A stretch of DNA of 64,000 bases from Chamaecyparis obtusa (lineage: Eukaryota > Streptophyta > Pinopsida > Cupressales > Cupressaceae), in NCBI GenBank assembly GCA_027943335.1, contig BSBK01006738.1:377001-441000 (forward strand). Reading direction: 5' to 3'. The translations under genes were made by a program, and so were the position numbers. The notes below the pieces were generated by a model that was not told the origin of the DNA, made no database searches, and worked only from the letters and a program-made list of their open reading frames with translations. Positions 24,265 to 37,146 of the stretch are shown here, in pieces (the first letter of the stretch is position 1; every line of letters begins with the position of its first letter).

Positions 24265-27200
24265 ATGGCTGAGAAGGTATTGGCATCACTAGCAATGAAA
24301 TATCAGTTCAAAGGCTATCATCCACCTTCCAAGGTGACTGACTTGCACATAGGAATAATAGATATAGACATTGGGAACGTGAGCTGGAATGAATACTTGA
24401 ATAAGTGTGCTCAGCCGATGGGACATTCAAAGGACTGCACTTCATTAGTCCACTGCTCTTTGGTGAACATAGCAACACACCTAGTTTACATCCAATCAGT
24501 AGAATTGATCAATACACTAGCCAATAACTACGTGCCACATGAGCGCATGGTCAAGAACAACATTGGAGAGGTGGTACTAGACCTAAGGCCCACCAACATT
24601 GAAGATGTCTTCCATTTGCCCAAAGGGGTAGATAAGTTGTTCAATTTCAACATCAACAAGGGGATGGAATTCTATAATAAGGACATACATAAGGCTCACA
24701 ATATTGTCAATAACAATTACCTGATGCAACCATTGCCCAAACATATATTGGATAGAATTGATATGAGAAGAGGCTATATGAAAGAAGATATCTAGACTGC
24801 TATAACAATGATCAGCAGGGTGTACGGGCTACCTAAGTCCCATCAACTGGAACCTTGGATGATCTTCCTAATCCAAAAGATAAAAGAAAGGCAAGTGAGG
24901 TTCGATTGGGCTGCCATCCTAAGTGACCAACTGGATGAACAACTGATTTGGGTGAAGACAAATCCCCATTTCTACATGATGTCTTATGTCATGTACTTAC
25001 TAGCCGCAAGGGGAGTTTACCTGGGTTTAATCAAAGTTGGAGCCATTGGAGAATCAAACACATGGTCTTTCACTCTGTACCCTCAATTGGTGAGGAAGGA
25101 TTTCTACACTCATAATAGCCCAGACTTCAGAATAGTCAATGATGCCTTCATTTTTGTGATCATATGCTCCATTGAGGGAGACTATGCCAAAAGATTATCA
25201 ATAGAAGCAATGGCTAAAGTAAAGGCCATTGGGGATTTCTATATACAATTTCAGACATTCACGTACATTTGGGTGGCAGGAAGCACCTTAGTGCCCAAAA
25301 AGTTACCAAGATACCCTCCTGACAGGGTAGTTCTCCTGGAAATAGCAAGACAATTATTTGATGCCCATGAGCACATCAAGCACAAGAAGAAGCATTGTTG
25401 GGATTTTCCTATTTCCATCACCCCCCACTATGTACCAGACATGAAAGTCTGCAAGTCTTTGACTGGAGAATGGGATGAATTCCCATTGTCAACCTACAAT
25501 CTGGTGAGGTCACAGTTTGATCCCATTGGTACTTATAGCCACATAATGGGAAGACACTACATTCATGAGTTGCATATTGAAGACCATTGGGCTAATTATG
25601 TGGATGATTATGAGGTAAGAGTCTGTGACTATTTTTGGATGAGTCTAGAGCTGGCACAGGGTGCCCTTTCATTGAGAATTCTGTAGAAGGTGGTAGATGT
25701 TGACTCAAACAAAATTTTGGATTCTATATATAACACAAACAATGTGTACACAAGGGCTATCCTGAATGCAGAGGTAGATCAAGATGAAAATGATAGTATG
25801 GATTTTAGAGCCCGACATGTGATCAAGTTGACTAGATCTTGGGTTGCTCATCCTTACCCAATGCAGCCGCTTCTGATGAAACAACTCCCAGAGAAACCCT
25901 CTCAAGAAAAGAAGAAGAAGGGAGAGAAGGTACTAAAATTGCAATTCAAAGAGGTTTCTCCTTTGAAGCCAGAAACTATGTACAGGCATGAGCGCCCTAT
26001 TGCATACGGTCTGGTCATGCATTCTAAGAATGTGAAAACTAGGATGACTGGAAGTATTGCACCACTAGAGGCACTGCCATCTAGTGACCTTGATTCACTA
26101 GGCTCAGCAAAGAAAACAAAATTCAAGATCATAGGACCCAAGCCAGCTGAGACCACCAAGGGGAATGTTAACAAAAGAAAGAAAGGCTCAACACCTACAC
26201 AAATGGATGCCCTGGAAGAGGAGGATGAAGATGAGTTGGATGAAGTTCCCCTCAGTAGGAGGACCCAATCTGTGGGATTCTTGAAGAAAATAAGGATAAT
26301 GGACAATGATCCTAAGGATGCTGAAGGGGCTACATAGGTAGAACCAGTGAATTTGGATGCCCTTGGTGATGATGAATTTGACATAATAGATTTCATAGGG
26401 CTGCATGGTTTCAAAGAGTCTAAGAAACAAGCTCCTATGTAGTTTGCTAGTCTCTTTAGTGGCTTGAGAGAGGATCTACAGTAGGAACCCCAAGGACAGG
26501 ATGATGTTGAAATGTTTGAGTCTCAAAAGGAAACTGCAGGGCCAGAGAAGGACTCATCTATTGGGGTCACTTCAAAAGAAGATGTAGCTACAAAAGTACC
26601 ATTGGCTTCATCCTTTCTGCCTCTACCTCCACCTCAAAACCTTCTGACTCCACCTTCATTTCCACTTCAAACACCCCCTACCACTCCACTTTCTGCTCTA
26701 GTAAAAACCACTCCATTGCCTCAGCAACCCACTTCATCCCATGTTTCCCTTCCCACTCCAACTCCACCAACCCATTCAATCACTCCCCTTGTGTCTCCTA
26801 TGCCTCCCCCACTTAACATTCCTCCATAGGTCCCCATGCCTCCACCACAGGTTCTCAATGAGTCATTACCACAGAGCTCGCAAGAGCCAGAGAAAGAAGT
26901 AGAGGATACTGGTGAGGAGAAAATGGAAGAAGCTCATACAGAATTACAAGAAGCAGATGATAGAGGGGAAGTACAGGGAGAAGAAGAGCCACATACTAAA
27001 GAAGAGAAACAACAAACTGATATTGAAGAACAAATGGCTAATAAGCAGAAAATGGCTGATGATGAGGAACCTACACAGGAAGAAGGCAAAGAAAGTATGG
27101 GAGATGAATAGGAAACAGATAAAGAAGAAGGGAGTCAAGAGGAAATAAGGATAGAACACTTAGCAACCTCTTCTACATTGGCTACTCCTTATGAGCCATT

Positions 27201-28377
27201 GAATGCATTCACAAAACCTACATGGTTCACCAAAGAAGTACAACCAAGGGTCAGAATATACACCAATGATGAGGTTGATGTGACCACGCTAGGGCATGCT
27301 TTCCACCAAATGGCACCAACTCCTCAAGAAAGAAGAATGTCTTATGTAACACAAGACCAAATAGGTAGGTGGAAAACACAAGTGGTTGTTTCTACAATGG
27401 ATGTTAGTGTAAATGAGATCACTCCGAGCAACTATGTGTTGGAGGAGGTAGATTTAGGGGAGCCCACTAGGGAAGGTAGCAAAACCTTGGCTACTTTGGG
27501 GTTGAAGCATGCTTTAGGATTTATGGATAAAGATGAAGAAAGGATAAAAGCTCTAGAAGAGAAAAATGAAGCTATGAAGAAATTCATTCTAAAGATAGTG
27601 GGTCCAATTGACCCAAATAACCCCGAAGCCTCATTATAGCCAATTTTGGAGAAGAAGGGGGATATAGATACAGATGTTCCACATTCTTTTGTACAGGCTT
27701 GTGCTGAGTGGAAGCTTGATTTTGAGTAGTTCACTAACTTGTCCCTTAGGAGGATCCTAAGGTCCTTCTAGAACATTTTGGTAGGAATAACCTCCTTGGT
27801 GGAAATCATGAGTGAGGAGAACGGTGTAGAAGAAACCATCCTTAATTGGAAAAAGGTGTTGCATGAGCTGACAAGGATAAGAAAGTAGTGCTTCCAGGTA
27901 TTGATAAAAATATATGAAGGACCGAAGTTGGATAATTTTGAAGAATGGATCCAAGAGATAGCTACGACATTGGCCATATTTGAAAAGGTTCTCAAGAGGT
28001 TGAACAAGAGAAGGGATGATAGCACGCTTTTTGCAAAGGAGTTGCAGGAGTTCTTTGAAGGCTTGGATCTAGATTTGTTTGATGAAGATGATGATAAGAC
28101 TATGCATTTAGTAAATGACATCATCAATCAGTACCTAGGCATATTCTAAGGGGTGAAGACTAAAGAAGACCTCCAGCAGATGTTTTACCAGAAGGAGGAA
28201 ATTTAGAAAATGCTATCTCGTGAAGAAGAAATAAAGGCTTTTGAACAGGAACTAATCGACTTCTGAGATAGGTAGCAAGAGATCTTTCAAGGAATTAAGA
28301 TGATAGACTTCGATGAGGTGCTGGAGATAGTAGATAGGTTCAAGAAAGAACATCCAAAAGTGCCTCCCAGCCAGTAA
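24265..28377 (+). pseudogene. Large unknown protein (1371 codons), 15 in-frame stops, no frameshift
   Basis: One frame runs from ATG 24265 to TAA 28375. It is broken by TAG at 24793, 25684, 26335, 26440, 26482, 26827, 27109, 27637, 27727, 27769, 27886, 28204 and 28273, TAA at 28147 and TGA at 28264. Order along the protein: a globular N-terminal third (to about residue 475) rich in aromatic residues; a basic stretch (KKKKGEK); an acidic Glu/Asp patch; a Pro-rich segment (about residues 780-870, many PPP and TPP); a Glu/Lys/Gln-rich likely coiled-coil (about 880-960); then a helical C-terminal part. No zinc knuckle, protease, RT or integrase. It is homologous to the frame at 46156. It may be the gag-like product of a non-autonomous element or a captured gene; I do not recognise the family. 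Confidence 0.75.
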
Positions 28378-31300
28378 ACCTCCAGTCTAAAATCTACCAA
28401 ATTTTGTGTACAGAAAAATCCAGTTTTGACACTTAGCCAATTTTGCAGTGCCTGATTTTTGGCATTTCGGCCATAAGGATTTTTCGGCCACCTATAATTC
28501 CAACAAGTCTGACAAGTCCAAAATTATGGAGGAGGGACTTAGCACTTGGTCATTTTTGGAGCTTGAGTTTTTCGGACCAACTATCAGGATTTGGGCATTT
28601 TTTGGCACGTCCGAAAGTTGACTTCAGTTATCTCAGAGATCATTTTCCATTCATCTAGACTTCCATTTTGGGGTCATTTGTGCATGATTTTGGGATCTCT
28701 TTCAATTAGGTCCATGTGGAGTAGCCAGAGCCAATGATCAAGGGTACAAACATGAAGATTATCAAGTGTGTACACAAGTTCCAGTTCTATTTTTGAGTCA
28801 TCTAATGCATAATTTGTTCAAATATTTGTAATGCACGAGGATTAATTCCATTCTAGGATAGTTTAGCTAAGCTTTAGAAGTAATTTCTTTAATGCAAGAT
28901 TTAGTTTAGATTTACTTTCAAGTTTTAGTTGCAGCTAAACCCTAGCTACGAAAATAAGAGCCCAGCTCTATAAATTGTAATGAGGGTCGACTTGATCATT
29001 AATATAATAGATAGAGTTGGTGCTTCATTCATGGTGTGATTTTTCTACTATCTATGAAAAATTTATGAATGTGTGAATTGCTCATTCTTTATTTCAAAGT
29101 GTTGATTGGTTGTTTAATGATTTTAAGTCTGTGATCTTTTAGTTCGGTGTTTGTTGGTATTGCATTGTTGTGTTGTGATGAATTTTTGAGAAGATTATTC
29201 TTTGGTGCTTGAGGATTAACTTGTCTCATGTGTGCACACATCTGGAGTGGCTTCGTGATCTGATGAGTTTTGACTTATCATACGTCTACATTTGCTTGAT
29301 TTCATTGATGATTACATCCATTCAGCTGAAGATTGTGACATGATCTGATCTCTATTTTGTGGGTTTCTTCATCTTCTTGGTTATTTAATTCACATGGTGG
29401 TGTGATTGCTAGCATATGTCCATTAGATTTTTTTTCAGCAATTTCATTAAAATCTCTTGTTACCTTACATCTTCTAACCTTCCTGGAAAGTTATTTTTAG
29501 TAGATTAATTAAATTATCATTGCTTACATTTCTTAAATCTGAAAATTGAACCAAAAAGAGATATTGTGGAGTCCTAAAGTTTGTTTTGCAATTTCCCTTG
29601 AGAGAAGAACCAGCAAAGGCCTCCTTGTTAACAAATTCACATTTGTTTTCTATTGAGCTATCTAAGCAGTTGAGACCCAACCAGAAGGAACCTTGAGATT
29701 GATTCTGTTAGTCTTCCAAGAGGGGAAGTTGCTCGCATAAATTCCTAGTCGTTGTCTTCATGTAAAAATGACGCTCAACATGATTATTCCCTGATTTGAC
29801 CATTTGGGCTCTTGTTGTGTTGTGTTCTACTTCATATTCTATATAGGGCAATATGGTGTTGACTTTCTTTATGTCCTATCCATGGGATCAGTAGTATATT
29901 CTTTTGTGAACACTTGGAGAGTGTTTTGAGATATTATGGTTATGTGAGAACTAATGTGTTCATGTTATTTTGTGGAACAGTCCTAAGGGACATTATTATC
30001 ATCTTGTGATCTATGTGAGATCTGTGAGCCTAGGGTAGTTTATCTAGATATTTATTAGGGGGTGGCTTGCAATAAGTGATGGGGCCCACAAGTGGCTAAC
30101 AAGATCACTTATTGTAAGTATCTGTAATCAAGTGATAACCTAATATAATTAAGGGGAATTAAAAGAACTTAATAAGATATGTTCCTCGCCCATGCTTGAG
30201 TGCTAGTACAGATGAAGATGGGAATGGAGATGATGATGGCTGCCTTGAGAGGTGTGTCTATCATAGTTAATGGCTTCGTTTGTATGAGAAGTCATTGATA
30301 CCATGTATGGTCACTTGAGTGTCGGGATCCAGAGTGATTACCAAGATGAGACTCAAGGTTTAGATGTACATGATGACACACTCCTATGCATAGTCTATTT
30401 ATTCTACATGTTGTCAGTTGCCTCTGCATTAGTAAGTCTTACCTATTGTTATCTTTTGTACACCTTGATTTAGAGAGCTTTCAGGATATTTTCCTTAGCT
30501 TGATCTGTTTATGTTTGTTATCTGAGTGGGATCTATTGTTATCTCCTCAGCACGGTGGGAGTGGACCATTTAGGTTCACGAGGTTAGGTGGTAGTGATTA
30601 TTTTACCATTTGAGATTCTGACGTTCATCTACCAATGCTGGATGATCCCTATGGCAGTTGTTCCTTATTGATCTTCATTGATGGAGTTGTGTTCTTCTTT
30701 CTCTTCTTTGTGATCTTGTATCATTGTATCAGTTATTCAGAGATATCATTTTGTACTTTATTTTAGTTATTTTAATACATACCCTGTGACATGTGCATGG
30801 TTGTAGGTTATTATGGATACCTTATGGTACCAATTGTATCTATGTTATCCTTTATGTGGTGTTTCTTTTATCGTTCATTTGTTTATATGAGTTTTGTAAT
30901 TATAACTAATCTAAATTAAATAATTAATACTGACTTAATCTTCATCAAGGAATCCTTGAGATTTGTAACCTATGTTGGTTGTTGTTTTAATGTGAGTAAA
31001 TGGTAATTTCTTCCACACTGATGTTTATCTTGTTTGTTAACACTTTAAAAAAATATATTCTATTAAATTAGTCGCATGTTTAGGTTAGGTTCTCCTCGGT
31101 TCCCTAGCGGAGCATTACACCTATCACCCTCCCTACAACAACTTACTCTCATACAATTAGACCATCCATACTTATTTGATTATGTCATGTGACTATCCTA
31201 TAATGACAGTGAGGACCTATCTCTAAAACAATCACAGAATAAGAATAAACAAAGTGTCCCTTCCACTCTAGACACTGAGATTATTTTGATACTTCCCCTC

Positions 31301-32430
31301 CTTAGACTCCTAATTCCCTTTCCACCCTTTTCCAACCTAAAATCTTTAGGTACCACACCCCCAAATGAAAATAAACAAGTCTTTAACTTATTCTCCTAAC
31401 TATGATAGTCTCTATAACTCTCTCAAAACATGACATATTTTTGTTTACTCAACCAAATACAATCCCACAAAAAACAAAAATATGCTTAACTCAATGTAGA
31501 AACATGGAAAATCCAAAAGGTTTCAAGACAATAGCATTAGACCTAAGAAAACACGGTTGAAGATGACTTTTTTACTGTCAAAACATGGAAAATATAGAAA
31601 TAACCAGCTTTATTGATCTCCAAACCTATTACATCGACTCCCTCTTTTATGCCATCAGGCTTTACATTATTTATAGACTTTCTTGGTCCCTTAGATCTGA
31701 CAAAAACCTTTGAAACTACCATTGAACCAACTGGAATCAATTAAAAACTATCCTTCCATTTTTAGTAATTTCAAAGGTTTTTAAAGTGTTGTCATGTTGA
31801 CAACTAAGTTCTCAAATCAAAAACCATATAAATAATGACCCACACTACATAAGAATGGTCTTTTAATGACCTACAAAACTAAAAATACTTATCAAAACTC
31901 TACTTCTACCCCTTAGACCATTACATTATCCCTTTAGGCCTTGTTTTTCCTACATGGAAATATTACATCATTTTGGCACTCTTAGTGCATCTCATTACAC
32001 TTTGTGGCTCTATTGGCCAAATTACATAGATTGAAGACCTTTTAGGTCTCATTAGACTTCATCTCTTCTTGGATCTCCAGTAAGGCCTCCTGGTGACCCC
32101 TATGTTATAGGTTCTCCTGCACCAAGATTACTAAGGGTTAAGAATAGAAAACATTTGTAAAGATATGAAAGGTCTAAATAATGATCCCAAGTATGTAGAA
32201 GAGAGAAAACTATGATATCCACCATGAATTTTGATGTTAATGATGATAGTCAATGTTGATGAGATGCTTTTGAAGAACTAACTTGTGTTAGAGATCAACT
32301 ATTAACTTACATTCAAATGGTAGTTATCCATAGACCCAATCTGACACTCCTTAGGTAATTAAGTGCTCTGCACCAATAGATCATAAGACAGAGCTTATAC
32401 GATACCTTGAAAAAAAATTTAGGAAGAAAT
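28378..32430. other. Mostly unclassified DNA after the large reading frame
   Basis: 28440-28620 keeps the TTTCGGCC and TCCGAAAG words of the leader at 23080-24150, so it probably belongs to the same element. From about 29000 onward I see no coding content above 92 codons and no paired LTR. Minus-strand words resembling a primer site (TGGTGCAGAGCACT, near 32365-32378; TTGGTGCAGGAG, near 32108) hint at old reverse-oriented retroelement pieces. Confidence 0.45.
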
Positions 32431-32667
32431 GGTAGGATACAATTTTTCTATTCTAAAGCCTCTTTATCTAAATGGGATCAAATTACTTTCACTTTAATTG
32501 AATCAGGGGTGCAAAGGTTCTTTGTATCATATGGGTATGCCACATAATGGAGTGTTTTATCGAATCTATGCAAAGAAACCTTTGCACCACTAGTTCCAAT
32601 GAAGAGAGAAAAGTTATTGATCCCATTTGGATAAAGAGGCTTCAACACAGAAAGATGGTATTGTACC
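32431..32667. repeat. Imperfect inverted repeat (foldback)
   Basis: Left arm about 32431-32535 and right arm about 32565-32667 are inverted copies at roughly 80% identity by eye, with a loop of about 40 bp. Paired words include AAGCCTCTTTATC.AAATGGGATCAA and GGTGCAAAGGTT.CTTTG. It could be a foldback or MITE remnant, or an inverted duplication able to make a long hairpin RNA. Confidence 0.75.
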
Positions 32668-32941
32668 ATTTGCACTTGAAAAGAATTTCCATGATCCGAT
32701 AAGTCCTTCCAATTCATAATGCTCATCCATACATAGTTTGACCACCTTTTGACCATCTTGGACCGTTCAGGTCCTTAATAGGACAAGTAGGACATTTTTG
32801 TCACCTTGCCTTACATAGCTTTTTATTTTGATCTAAATAGACTGAAAACACATTTTCCAAGGTGGTTTCTAGTTGGGATGTAAGATACTTACTATGTTAC
32901 TATGTTGAATGTTCAATGGTTTTGGTTCTTTTTGCAATTTT

Positions 32942-33247
32942 TCTATGTTCAAGTATTTCAATTTGGTATATTATACTAAAACAAAATTTCATAACTAACA
33001 TTTCAACTTCTATATAACTAGTTCTAAGAAGACTTATGTGCTCGTGATATCATTTTGCGTAGTTTGTGAAGGTTATAGACTAAATTTTCCATGATAGCCT
33101 AATTTTTTCCCTGTGAAGAAAGACCATGTCAAATAATATCAACAAAGAATAAAATAATGAGACAATTGCTAGATTGTGGTCTAACTTGAAAAGAAAAGGT
33201 GATGGAAAATGCTATTGTCCCTGCAAAATTTGTAAGGGCATAAAGAC
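32942..33247 (+). repeat. Duplicate of CACTA 5' region, copy 1
   Basis: About 300 bp almost collinear with 33564-33864, including the promoter-side sequence and the first coding segment (GGTGATGGAAAATG.TATTGTCC). The 316 bp between the copies is unrelated. Copy 2 continues into the rest of the gene; copy 1 stops at 'gggcataaagact'. Confidence 0.85.
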
Positions 33248-33563
33248 TCCATTATCACTAGTAAATGCAAGTTTATAAGCTCATAGGGCTATAGAAAACA
33301 ATAATCAATATATCTTCTGTAATGCTCCCATCTGAGACCTAAAGACATATAACTAGAATCAATAAATGATTAAATAATTTTTAATTAAAGATTTAAAATT
33401 ATTAGTCTCAATATATATTCTATAATGTTTACATTGAATGGCTCAAATGGCCATGTTTACATTATTTAAAGACCTTATAGGTCTTTTAGACTCCATTTGT
33501 CTTTAAACCTCCATTGCACTCCCTCAAGATCTTATAATTGATGAATTGTGGATGTTGAAAGTC

Positions 33564-33864
33564 TCTATGTTCAAGTATTTCAATTTGGTATACTATACTA
33601 AAACATCATTTTATAACTAACTTTTCAATTTTTATATATAACTAGGTATAAGAATATTTTTGTACTTTCGACATCATTTTTCTTAGTTTGTGAAGGTTAT
33701 AGACAGAAGTTTCCATAGCCTAGTTTTTTTTCCTGTGAAGAAGGATCATGTCAAACAATATAAGTGAAGAAAAAGATAGGGAGATAATCACTAGATTGTG
33801 GTCTAACTTTTAAAGAAAAGGTGATGGAAAATGTTATTGTCCTTGCAAAATTTGTAAGGGCTTA
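33564..33864 (+). repeat. Duplicate of CACTA 5' region, copy 2
   Basis: Copy joined to the remaining transposase exons. Small indels and substitutions separate it from copy 1. Confidence 0.85.
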
Positions 33865-33951
33865 AACATTAGAAGATTGCTAATCAAAATAGCTAAGAGA
33901 CATTGTAAGGAGAAAGGTAACATTGAAGGGGGACATAATTATCATCCATTG
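33748..33951 (+). pseudogene. CACTA transposase first exon (transposase-associated domain)
   Basis: From ATG 33748 the frame gives a short Cys/His-rich block (GKCYCPCKICKG, then KRHCKEKG and GGHNYHPL) like the zinc-binding N-terminal domain of plant CACTA transposases. One in-frame stop (TAA, in NF*RKGD). The exon ends at a strong donor, CATTG|GTAAGT, at 33951. Confidence 0.7.
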
Positions 33952-34479
33952 GTAAGTTGTTCGTCATATCATTTTAATAATTTATATACATAAGAAATCA
34001 CTTGATGATGAGATCATGATCATAGTTTATTTATGTTCATTATTTTTATATAGTTCGAGCTCCCCAGGGCACATGATATGGACCACCACAACTAGGAGAA
34101 TATGGTTTTCGAAGTGGAGGAACATGGAGGTGTGAATATCTAATCTAAAGATAATGATCCCATGGAAGATTACGATCATGTGCCAGAAAATAGATTTGAA
34201 GATAATGGTAAAAATATATTTATCCATGAAACATTTGGTACTGGTGCAGCTAATGATGATGATCAAAATGACCTTGGTGTCATCCATGATATACCTATAC
34301 TTGAGAAGGTAGACATGGACCTTTAAAAATGCACCCAAACAACTCTTCTCTCTGTTGTATTTTTTTTGGTGAACTTGAAGGTTATGAGTGGTTTATCCAA
34401 CATAACAATTCCATGTATGTTAAGGTAAGTTGTATATATCATTATAGTTAATAAAGGGTGAATCATGTACCATTAATAA

Positions 34480-35760
34480 TTTTTATATTAACAACTTATA
34501 TTTTTGGTTGTAGATTGATAGGTGATTTTTTGTTACCACCATCAAATATTCTACCTCGCTCATACCAAGAATTATGTGCCACTATGAAATATATTGAAAT
34601 GGAGTACAAAGCAATAGATGCTTGTCCCAATGATCATATTATATATCATAAAGAACATGAATTTTCAATAGAATTTCATTAATGTCATATGAGTAGATAT
34701 TGAATAGATCAAATAACCAAAAAGGTGTCTCACAAGGTTCTTCTTTACATTCCTATTATTCCATGTATGCAATGATTATTCAGGTGTAGTAGCTTGGCAC
34801 AATTTATGGATTACCATGCACACAATAGAATTCAAGATTACATTATTTGAATGCTTTTGGATGGTTTGACATTTATGGACATAAAGGAAAAGTGGCCACA
34901 CTTTAAAGAAGAACCTCGTAATCTCAGGATTTCATTCACAGCGGATGGTGTCAATCCATTTACAGAGCAGAGATCTGTTTACTTAGTGTGTCCTATTTTT
35001 GTTATCAATAATAACATTCCTCCATAGATGTCAATAAAGAGGAAGCACATTATGTTGGAAATGATTGTTCCAGATATTTTATCATTTAATAGTTATCTAC
35101 ATGTAATTATAAATCTTGCAGTAAAATGGTCACAATAATTATGTAATGTTGTTAATTCAACTAGGTAAGTACCAAGTTAAAGATATGAATGTATATATTG
35201 AACCACTTATCGACGAGTTGTTGGATTTATGGAATGGTGTCACCATGTATGACATCTCTAGACTAGTAGGAAAAAGACAATTTCAATTCCATGCAATGCT
35301 TGTATGGAGAATACATGATGCCCCAAGGCTAAAACATTTTTGTGGTATGTTATAGTGAATTCAAATTGTGCATGATAATTCCAATTATAAAATTTAACAT
35401 ATTTAATGTAATTATATCATTATCTTGTAGGTCTTCAAACAAAGGGAAAATTTGCATGTCTAGTTTGTGGTCCAAAGATGAAATCACCTCATTCAAAAAG
35501 TTTAGGAAAGTAGGTGTTTGATGATTATAGGCACTTCCTCCATAGAAATCATAAGTATCCAAGTACCGAAAACATATTTTCAATAGGAAAGAAGAGACTA
35601 AAAAGTTATTCTAGACATTTTTGTAGGTTTCCCTACTACGAGTAGCTACAAATGGTGCTTGTGTTTGATACTATGCATATTGGAAAGAATATAATAAAAA
35701 TAATATGGAAAATATTGGATGGAAAGCGTGACAAAGAAAAAAATGTCAAAATTTGTAGCA
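34480..35760 (+). pseudogene. CACTA tnp2 transposase core
   Basis: The conserved tnp2 block is readable across several short open pieces: LLPPSNILPRSYQELCATMK (34523), WPHFKEEPRNLRISF (34894), NNNIPP*MSIKRK (35010), YIEPLIDELLDLWNGV (35191) and VWRIHDAPRLKHFCG (35303). An 86-bp GT-AG intron (35345-35430) splits a Gly codon, after which GLQTKGKFACLVCG continues the domain. This is the catalytic part of En/Spm-type transposases, which cut the element out of DNA. Several C-to-T-type stops and small indels make it non-functional. Confidence 0.85.
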
Positions 35761-36103
35761 ACATTCAGGAATCCAATCATGCAATAAAAAATTAATTTAA
35801 TCAAATAACAATGGATACCAAATTAATATAAGTTCCCTTCCTTAGTTATTAATGGACCAGAAAAGCAATGCGATAAAAGAAGTCATATGAAAAATTTGAT
35901 TCCCCATAGGATTTGTTGTGAACATAAACAATCTCATATCAAAGAAAAGTGAATTTGGGCCAGGGATGAAAATGCATGATCGGCATACCTTCATCAAGGT
36001 ATTTCATGTTCTTTTGTATTTACAATATATTTGTAAAGTGCATATACTTTTCATTGTATTATCTTAGAAAAAAATGAAATGATCAGTTTATAATTGTTGC
36101 AGT

Positions 36104-36734
36104 ACGCGTTACATGTATCTCTCCCAGAGCACTTCAACAATAACGTCAAACAAGTGATATATGATCTTGGAAAATACATGAGGTAAGAATTGATATTTGT
36201 TCAATTTGTTGTATATATTTATTATATTCATGATTTATTTTTCTTGTTATGTAATTATTGTATATTATTTTGTAAAGTCTTTATTTATATATTTTTGTGT
36301 CTTGAATCTCTTGTAGGTGGTTTTCATCTAAAGAAATCTATAAAGAAGACATAAAATATTGGAAGAGAAAAATTCATCATCTAATATGTGAAATGTAAAA
36401 GTGTCTACCTTCAAAAAATTTCAATGCACAAGAACACTACCTCGTACACCAAGTTGAGGAGATTGAATTGTGTGGACCTATACACACTAGGTCAATGTGG
36501 ATGGTTGAGAGGTACTTGAAATATTTGAAGGCTTTGGTTCAACAAAGAGAAAATCGTGAGGGTTCTATGGTGGAGGGATATATGGTATACCAGACTATGG
36601 TGTACATTATTACATATCTTCCTAAGTTTGCAACAAATATCTATGTAAATCGCATTTCGGATCCTAACCCCATTAAAAAATTAAAAGGGGAGTACTTGAT
36701 GGGGAAAGGTAGATTGAGGAAAGTGAGAGGTAAT
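36104..36734 (+). pseudogene. CACTA DUF4218 module
   Basis: After an acceptor (TTGTTGCAG, 36103) the exon reads YALHVSLPEHFNNNVKQ, then an intron 36183-36316 splits an Arg codon (ATGAG|GTAAG ... TTGTAG|GTGG) and WFSSKEIYKED follows. The hallmark segments AQEHYLVHQVEEIELCGP, TRSMWMVERYLK and GSMVEGYMVYQTMVY match the DUF4218 family, which follows tnp2 in plant CACTA transposases. One stop (TAA in CEM*KCL). Domain assignment is from memory of the family pattern. Confidence 0.82.
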
Positions 36735-37146
36735 TAATTATAAGATGTTATTGTAGTTAATTAATCCTTAATCTTCAAAATAAATTGGTCGTAAGTCATC
36801 TATTTATTTTTTGTACAGTTAGTCAAGAGTGAAATGCACTTCATTTGTATATTGCAAACAATCTTGATTGGATGATGGTATGTATTGAACGATGTCAACA
36901 TTTTGGCAGCACATTAACATGGGAAGGTGTGTCTTCATTGGTTAAAGAAGATCATCATAATGGAGATTCCATTGTTACGCAAAGGGAAATAGATTTAGCA
37001 TATGGTTTAAGAAATAAATAGGTACATATAAATTTATTAATCACATGTATGTTTATCAACTCACGATGCAATAATTTTTACATGTTTGACATATTATTGC
37101 AGGTCAAATGATGCAGAGGTGGCAGTGGAAGGTTAGTTTTTCAGAC

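Noticed and set aside
26944..27159. Phe-rich minus-strand frame
   Set aside because: Shadow of the Glu/Lys-rich coiled-coil part of the 24-kb frame.
24265..28377. Reassigned genetic code with TAG as sense
   Set aside because: Stops also occur as TAA and TGA here; the gypsy element in the same DNA has a mixed set (9 TAG, 8 TGA, 6 TAA); codon decay is simpler.
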